Positions 39,430 to 64,000 of a DNA stretch of 64,000 nt are shown here, piece by piece. The translations under genes were made by a program, and so were the position numbers. Origin of the DNA: Ficedula albicollis (Eukaryota > Chordata > Aves > Passeriformes > Muscicapidae); the NCBI RefSeq assembly GCF_000247815.1, contig NW_004775878.1:62001-126000 (forward strand). Reading direction: 5' to 3'. The notes beneath the pieces were generated by a model that worked only from the letters and a program-made list of their open reading frames with translations, did no database searches and was not told the origin of the DNA. Position 1 is the stretch's first letter, and every line of letters begins with the position of its first letter.

Positions 39430-39578
39430 TTCAACACCTCAGTCACGGCGGCATCGGTGCGGCTGCAGCAGAGCAGCAGGGGCAGGACAGAGAAGCCTCT
39501 GGCCCCAAGGCTACCTTGGGCCCAGCAGGAAATGCCATGGCCCACTGTAGCCCTGGATCCTGCTCATCCCCCTGCTGC

Positions 39579-42199
39579 TCAAGGTTTCTTGTCCTTCAGA
39601 AACTGCAGGAGCTCCTGCAGCACATTCCAGAATTGCAGCACGATCTGGCATGGGAATGCCTCGGGCAGTGACGTGCCCGAGGATGTCACCACTGGTCTCT
39701 GGCTGTACTCAGGGCTCAAGTTGATGTCTTCCTCTGGCTCCTGTGGTTTCATGCGCTGCTCAGGGGCCACAGTGATGATGGGCTCTGGTGCTGGACCAGC
39801 TCTTTCTGCTGGGCTCAGGCCCGTCTGGAGCAGGATCCAGTTGTAGAAATGTTGAGTGGAGGTGTAGATCCCGATCTGGCTCCTCTCTCCCAGCCCCAGA
39901 TCTGGCTCCTCTCTCCCAGCCCCAGATCTGGCTCCTCTCTCCCAGCCCCAGATCTGGCTCCTCTCTCCCAGCCCCAGATCTGGCTCCTCTCTCCCAGCCC
40001 CAGATCTGGCTCCTCTCTCCCAGCCCCAGATCTGGCTCCTCTCTCCCAGCCCCAGATCTGGCTCCTCTCTCCCAGCCCCAGATCTGGCTCCTCTCTCCCA
40101 GCCCCAGATCTGGCTCCTCTCTCCCAGCCCCAGATCTGGCTCCTCTCTCCCAGCCCCAGATCTGGCTCCTCTCTCCCAGCCCCAGATCTGGCTCCTCTCT
40201 CCCAGCCCCAGATCTGGCTCCTCTCTCCCAGCCCCAGATCTGGCTCCTCTCTCCCAGCCCCAGATCTGGCTCCTCTCTCCCAGCCCCAGATCTGGCTCCT
40301 CTCTCCCAGCCCCAGATCTGGCTCCTCTCTCCCAGCCCCAGATCTGGCTCCTCTCTCCCAGCCCCAGATCTGGCTCCTCTCTCCCAGCCCCAGATCTGGC
40401 TCCTCTCTCCCAGCCCCAGATCTGGCTCCTCTCTCCCAGCCCCAGATCTGGCTCCTCTCTCCCAGCCCCAGATCTGGCTCCTCTCTCCCAGCCCCAGATC
40501 TGGCTCCTCTCTCCCAGCCCCAGATCTGGCTCCTCTCTCCCAGCCCCAGATCTGGCTCCTCTCTCCCAGTTCCAGATCTGGCTCCTCTCTCTCAGCCCCA
40601 GATGTGGCTCCTCTCTCCCAGCCCCAGATCTGGCTTCTCTCTCCCACTTCCAGATCTGGCTCATCTCTCCCACTTCCAGATCTGGCTCCTCTCTCCCACT
40701 TCCAGATCTGGCTCATCTCTCCCAGTTCCCAGATCTGGCTTCTCTTTCCCAGCCCCAGATCTGGCTCCTCTCTCCCAGTCCCAGACAGGAGGGACATAGG
40801 ACAGGGACCTGCTGAGGGACTCATACCTGGCAGGTGTCGATGCCTCCATCCGGGTACCCAGCACACAGGTCATCAGCATGAACAGCCCCTGCATACCACG
40901 GGCTGCTGTTGCAGAGCTCCATGTCCATGAGGTGGACCTTGGACTCCTGGAGCACCATGCCTGCTCCCTGAGCTGTGGGCACAGAGGGGAATGAGCCCCC
41001 AGCAGCTCCGTACCCATCCCCACCCCTTCCCTGGTCCTGCTCTGCTTCCAGAGTGATGTTGTCCAGCTGTGTCCCTGCTGTTGGCCTGGGGAAGGGGCCA
41101 GACCCACCTCTCCAGAGGCTTCATAGAGTCATGGAATTTTTTGGTGAGAAGGGACCTTAAAAGTTCACCCAATTCTACCACCACGCTGCCCCCCGCCCAG
41201 GCATGGACTCCTTCCTGCAGCCAGGGCTGCTCCGAGCTGGGTCTCGCTGGCATCCAGAGGTGGACTCTGCCTGTGCCCAGCCCGTGTCCCCAGGGTGCCC
41301 AGCTCCCCTCGGGGCACACACCCTGGTCAGAACTCACCTCTGGCAAAGTTCCAGCCGGCGATGTAGCAGGATTTCAGCTCCGAGACCCTGAGCGAGGCGT
41401 CGGGCACACAGCCCAGCTGGATGTAGTCGCTGCACTCCACGGGCTGGTCCAGCTCCAGCAGGGCAATGTCGTTCCTGGCCGTGGAAGGCACGTAGTGCTG
41501 GTGCACCAGGAGCCTCTGGATGTGTCTCACCTCAGCCTCGGGGCCCGGCTGAGTCAGATCTGTGGCCCCCATCACCACCTCCCACGTGGCAATGGCCCTG
41601 GGGAGCAGATGGAGAGAGGGGTGACAGGGAGCAGAGCCACGGGCTGCAGCAGCCCAGCATTTCCCGGGCAGGGAAGTGGCAGGTGGTGCTGTGACCTGGG
41701 CACCTGTCTGTGCTCTGGGGACATCTGTGTCCCTGCTGGCTCTTACCCGGCCCTGGCGAAGCAGTGTGCCACCGTGAGCACCCACTGGGAGCTGAAGAGG
41801 ACACCTGTGCACATGTGCCACGTGCCATTCTCATAGGTGGCCTGGATGCTGACGATGCCAGGCCAGGCCCCTGCCTGGGCACCGGGGCCATCCTCAACAC
41901 TGGACGTGTCCTGAGCAGAAGTCTCAGAGTCGTAGTTGAGAACTGTAGAGCTGTGGTCGGAAGCCAAGGGCCGCAGCCCGCAGGTCCCTCTGGAAGCACA
42001 GAGTCATCACTGCCCTGCTCGGGGACAGCAGGGACAGAGAACCCCAAAGGGGCATCTGTCCCCCTGGCTCTGCCAGGGAACCCCCTGAGTGTTCCCCGAG
42101 CCCCCTCCCAGAGCCTGGGGCCACTGACCTGCAGGTGTCCCAGGTGGCCCCCACGGGCCAGGCCAGGGCCAGCAGCACGAGCAGCCCCAGCAAAGCCAT
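39579..42199 (-). CDS. ACR: Acrosin-like serine protease (ACR), catalytic-serine segment missing
   Basis: Minus-strand exons: 42199-42129 (signal peptide, MALLGLLVLLALAWPVGA), 41989-41747, 41597-41338, 40972-40827, then a 3' remnant 39872-39579. TCGLRPLA matches the acrosin light-chain start. Trypsin-fold landmarks are GAWPGIVSIQ, WVLTVAHC (catalytic His), NDIALLELDQPVECSDYI (catalytic Asp), ELCNSSPWY, DDLCAGYPDGGIDTCQ (primed for GDSGGP) and GIYTSTQHFYNWI. The GDSGGP segment is nowhere in the window: the 26-bp array at 39873-40790 lies in its place and runs straight into GIYTSTQ. The IVGG activation site also reads GPGAQAGAW. Acrosin is a sperm acrosomal protease. The convergent RABL2-ACR pair matches human 22q13.33. 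It is either a pseudogene or mis-assembled. Confidence 0.82.
39873..40790 (+). repeat. 26-bp minisatellite inside ACR
   Basis: About 35 copies of a 26-bp unit built on CCCAGCCCCAGATCTGGCTC plus CTCTCT, near-identical from 39873 to about 40570 and more varied (TTCCAG, CACTTCCAG) to 40790. Because 26 is not a multiple of 3, its translation has a 26-residue period, giving stop-free frames of 316-380 codons on both strands. It occupies intron 4 and the expected start of exon 5 of ACR. Confidence 0.95.
41123..41245 (-). mobile_element. CR1 LINE 3' end in an ACR intron
   Basis: TCATAGAGTCATGGAATTTT followed by AGAAGGGACCTTAAAAG matches the reverse complement of a CR1 tail. It lies in the intron between ACR exons 3 and 4, in the same orientation as the gene. 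Confidence 0.75.
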
Positions 42200-42360
42200 C
42201 GGTGCCAGCGCAGGTGGCAGAGGCAGAACCCAGGTGTCACCTGCAGTGCAGCCACCAGCACAGCACCCACAGCCCTGGTGGTGCTCACAGTGCCCTGGGC
42301 AGGGCTGCTGTCACAGAGGGGCCGGTTCTGTGTGCTGGGCATGGCAGGGAGGGGCAGCAC

Positions 42361-42560
42361 AGAGTCATAGAGACATGGAATGCTCTGGGTGGAAGGGACA
42401 TTAATGACCACCCAGTGCCACCCCTGCCATGGCAGGGACACCTCCCACTGTCCCAGCTGCTCCCAGCCCCAGCCTTGGGCACTGCCAGGGATCCAGGGGC
42501 AGCCACAGCTGCTCTGGGCGCCCTGTGCCAGGGCCTCAGCCTCTCCACCTCCTCTTTAGG
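42361..42560 (-). mobile_element. CR1 LINE 3' end upstream of ACR
   Basis: AGAGACATGGAATGCTCTGG then GGAAGGGACATTAATGACC and CCTGCCATGGCAGGGACACC are the CR1 tail in reverse complement. It starts about 160 bases upstream of the ACR start codon, so it may lie in the ACR promoter. Confidence 0.8.
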
Positions 42561-44700
42561 ATGCTCCATCTGTTCACACCACATGCAGTGTTGTTTGCAC
42601 CATCCTCCAGTGGTAACAGTAGGCTCAGGCACTCCCTGCAGCTGGAGGCCTGGACAGCTGCGTGTTCCTTGGGGAGCTCTTTCTGGGTCTCCAGGTTCCT
42701 GCCAGCAGTGGCTTTTGTCAGTGTGTAAACTATTGCTGGGTCTAATCAAGTTAGACAAGTGAAGAAAACAATCCCCACCTGAGGCGACCTCCCCTCAAGA
42801 GTCAGGAGGGTGGCTGTGCCCTCCTGCACACCCTGCTGCCTCAACTGCCACGCCAAGCCCTGCTGCTGCTCCACGTCCCGTTTGCTGCCCCAGTCACCAC
42901 GCTCTGGCTCATTTGCACTGCCTGGAGCCATTTCAATCTGCCACGCTGCTCCTGGCAATGCCCCTCTGTGCCTGACTGCTGCCAGAGCTCCTGAGCGCAT
43001 GTGGAGCTGTAGACTGCTGCTCATGTGTCCACACGCGTCTCTCACCTGAGGGGATTGCACCAATCCCTACAAATACCTGAGGGAGGATCCCACCAATGCC
43101 CGTGATCTCCCCAGGGTATGAGGATGGTGCCAGACCCGGCCCAGCAGCGCCCAGCAGCAGGACAAGGAGTCAGGCCCTGCGCTCCAACACTCCCAGCTCA
43201 GCCTAAGGCAGAACTTCCCTCCATCATGGAAGGGCCAAGCCCTGCGAACGCTGCCCGGGGAGGGTGCGGGGTCTCCCTCCATGGAGACATCCCAACCCAT
43301 GGGACAAGTGTCACCTGTTCGTCACCAAATCATCACCAGAGGGCCCTTCCCACTCATACTCTTTGGGACTGTGTCTGTGGTAAACGTGTGTGTGTGACAC
43401 CTGTGTGACAGACACCTCTGTGGCCTGCGTGTGACACTTCTGTGTGACATCTGTGGCCATTTGTGTCTGTGTCCACCTGTGCCCACCCACCACTGCCTGC
43501 CCCTATCACGGCCACCACCCAGGCCCCTCGGTGATGTGGGTTCCCCCCAACCCTCCCCAGCCTCAGGGACCTATGAGGTGTCACCCCTGTCTGCAGGGGC
43601 ACAGCAGGGGCTGCTGAGGGGGTGTGAGGACAGAAACATTGGGGCAGGGCTGGGTGGATGGGGTCCCCAGACCAATGCCCCCCAGGCCCTGGGGTCACTG
43701 TGGGGCACGGGGGCTCACGCTGCTGTCCCCCCGAGGGTGGGGGTTATGGGGGGGTCTCAGGTACTCCTGTGCCCTGAGCCATCCACGTCTCTGTTCCGCT
43801 GTGCCCCACTGCATGTCCCTGTGCCCCTTCCCCATGTCCCCCCCCGCCACAGCACCCCACAGAGCAGAGCAGACAATGAGTGGTGTCAGCACATGTTGGG
43901 GACACTGTCAGGGAGACACACAGGGGACACAAGTGACACTTGGGCACTGGGGGAGGACGATAAATAACCTTCCCCCCAGGTTCTGCTGGGGCTGAGAAGG
44001 AGTGCAGGAATGGTGACAAGGTCACGGTGACAACTCCCAGTGTCCTTGGGGTGTTCCTTTGCCCCCCCCAGGTGTCCCTCCCTGCCTACAGGCAGGATCT
44101 GGCAGGATTCAGCAGGATATGATGGTGGCACCACTTCCCCATCACGGGACACGGCTGACACACAGTCTCAGGTCACCCACAAGGTCCCTGTGGCTGCCCC
44201 AGCACGCTCAGAGACACCCCACGTGTCACCCTCAGACCCACGGGGCAACCACAGCCCCCCAGTACCCCAAGGACACCCTGGGAACCCCAGGGACCCCCCA
44301 ACAGCACCCTGGGACAGGCTGGGGACCTCGTGGGGTGGGGACCCCCCGGCACGGGACATAACTGCCCCAGGTGGGCTGGGGGACCCTGGGTGGGTTTCCT
44401 TGGAGACTCCCAGGCCCAGCTTGTGATCCTGTGGGGTGCCGGGGGCTGTTTTGGGGTACCAGGGAGGGCTACCACAGGTTGTCGAGTGTGAAGAAGTTGG
44501 GGGAGTGGTGGGGGACTGCATGGGGGTGCCTGTGGGTGCCTGTCACCCATGGCTGGGTGCAAAGAGGCCACGGACACAGGGCACAGCCTGGGGGTGCCAT
44601 GGGGGTTTGCACACACTGGGTGTATGGGGGAACTGTCTGGGGGAGCTTAGAGGGAGGTTTGAGGGGATTTGGGGCAGTGCCGGGAGGGCCCGGGGGGTCC
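42561..44700. other. Intergenic region between ACR and ATP6V1F
   Basis: GC-rich spacer with short TGTGTGACACCTGTG-like simple repeats at 43375-43480. No exon is recognised. No canonical ATP6V1F polyadenylation signal was found just left of 44708. Confidence 0.45.
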
Positions 44701-44707
44701 TGGGGCT

Positions 44708-45574
<867 letters not shown>

Positions 45575-45594
45575 GCCCGGGGCCCGCTGGGTAC

Positions 45595-46261
<667 letters not shown>

Positions 46262-46394
46262 ACCCCCGACTGTCGCGGCTCTGCCGCGGAATCCGCCTAG
46301 CACCCCCTCAGGCCTCGGTCATTCTGCTCCACACCCTCCCAGGCTGCCTCCAGTGTCGTGTTCCAGATCCACTATCCCTCAGCAAGGCCTCACG

Positions 46395-47755
<1,361 letters not shown>

Positions 47756-47840
47756 CACCCCCCGGTTGCTGCCCGCCCCGGTCCCCGCCGCCAGCCCCGC
47801 GTGCGCCGCCACTGCTCGGACACTGTTCCTCTCCCAGCGC

Positions 47841-47846
47841 TTTATT
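47841..47846 (-). terminator. FLNC: AATAAA polyadenylation signal of FLNC
   Basis: TTTATT on + is AATAAA on the FLNC strand. It begins 25 bases after the TGA stop (47874-47872), so the FLNC 3'-UTR would be only some tens of bases long. Confidence 0.65.
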
Positions 47847-47871
47847 GCAGCCCGGCCCGTTGCGGCGGCTC

Positions 47872-63580
<15,709 letters not shown>

Positions 63581-63599
63581 CTGCAGGCACAGGGACACA

Positions 63600-64000
63600 C
63601 GGGGTCAGGGGGACACAGGGACAGGGAGGGGTCAGGAGGGACATGGGGACAGGTGAGGGTCAGAGGGACACAGGGACAGAGAGGAGTCAGGAGGGACATG
63701 GGGACTGGGGAGGGTCAGGGGGACAGAGGGACAGGTGGAGGTCAGAGGGACACAGGGACACATGGGAGTCGGGGGGACAGAGGGACACATGGGGTCAGGA
63801 GGGACATGGGGACAGGTGAGGGTCATGGGGACACAGGGACACAAGGGGTCAGGGGGGACACAGGGACAGGTGTGGGTCAGGGGGGACCACAGGGACACGC
63901 AAGGGTCAGGGGGACGTGCAGGGGTTATGGGAGCACAGGCACATGTGGAGCTTGTGAGCAGCACGTGGGGTCAGGAGGGCAGAGGGATGCACAGGGACAC
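63600..64000 (+). repeat. GGGACA/GGTCAG minisatellite in an FLNC intron
   Basis: Degenerate units of about 30 bases containing GGGACACAGGGACAGG and GGGTCAGGGGG run from just upstream of exon 63580-62714 to the window end. No exon is seen in it. Confidence 0.8.

Noticed and set aside
39760..40930. Open frames of 316-380 codons on both strands over the 26-bp array
   Set aside because: Period 26 translates to a 26-residue cycle without stops; only the flanking ACR pieces are real coding sequence.

Overview
This is vertebrate nuclear DNA, most likely from a bird, and from a very GC-rich block such as an avian microchromosome. The signs are spliced genes with GT-AG introns, CR1-type LINE 3' ends, many GC-rich minisatellites and short introns. 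No bacterial, plasmid or CRISPR content is present. The species cannot be read from the sequence.

Layout from left to right: a partial HCLS1 (cortactin family, + strand, exons 970-13434); an unassigned stretch with a large minisatellite (13435-18120); one olfactory receptor (- strand, 18275-19324); a long spacer with CR1 fragments and a putative LTR (19.3-32.7 kb); NME6 (- strand, 32764-33878) head-to-head with RABL2 (+ strand, 34591-38291); an acrosin-like protease (- strand, 39579-42199) convergent with RABL2, as in human 22q13.33; ATP6V1F (- strand, 44708-45574); and FLNC (- strand, 47872-63580), whose 27 exons here encode filamin repeats 10 to 24. FLNC followed by ATP6V1F matches human 7q32. 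Genes that lie on human chromosomes 3, 22 and 7 are thus joined on one bird segment.

The dominant oddity is about 4.5 kb of perfectly pure poly-C in 14 tracts, always C on the + strand whatever the gene orientation. They replace first exons (HCLS1, NME6, RABL2), cut into coding exons (olfactory receptor, ATP6V1F, FLNC) and in three places are flanked by exact 15-31 bp direct repeats. I read them mainly as assembly or consensus artefacts over sequence that is hard to read, so several 'broken' genes are probably intact in the animal. A 269-bp false-looking tandem duplication inside an FLNC exon and a 26-bp array standing where the acrosin catalytic-serine exon should be have the same flavour, but could be real.

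The genes are functionally unrelated: actin signalling in blood cells (HCLS1), odour reception, mitochondrial nucleoside diphosphate kinase family (NME6), ciliary GTPase (RABL2), sperm protease (ACR), proton pump (ATP6V1F), muscle Z-disc actin crosslinker (FLNC). I found no convincing new biological system. The most informative leads are the poly-C insertions, the missing acrosin serine, an extra cortactin-like repeat in HCLS1 and inverted minisatellites flanking the HCLS1 repeat exons.
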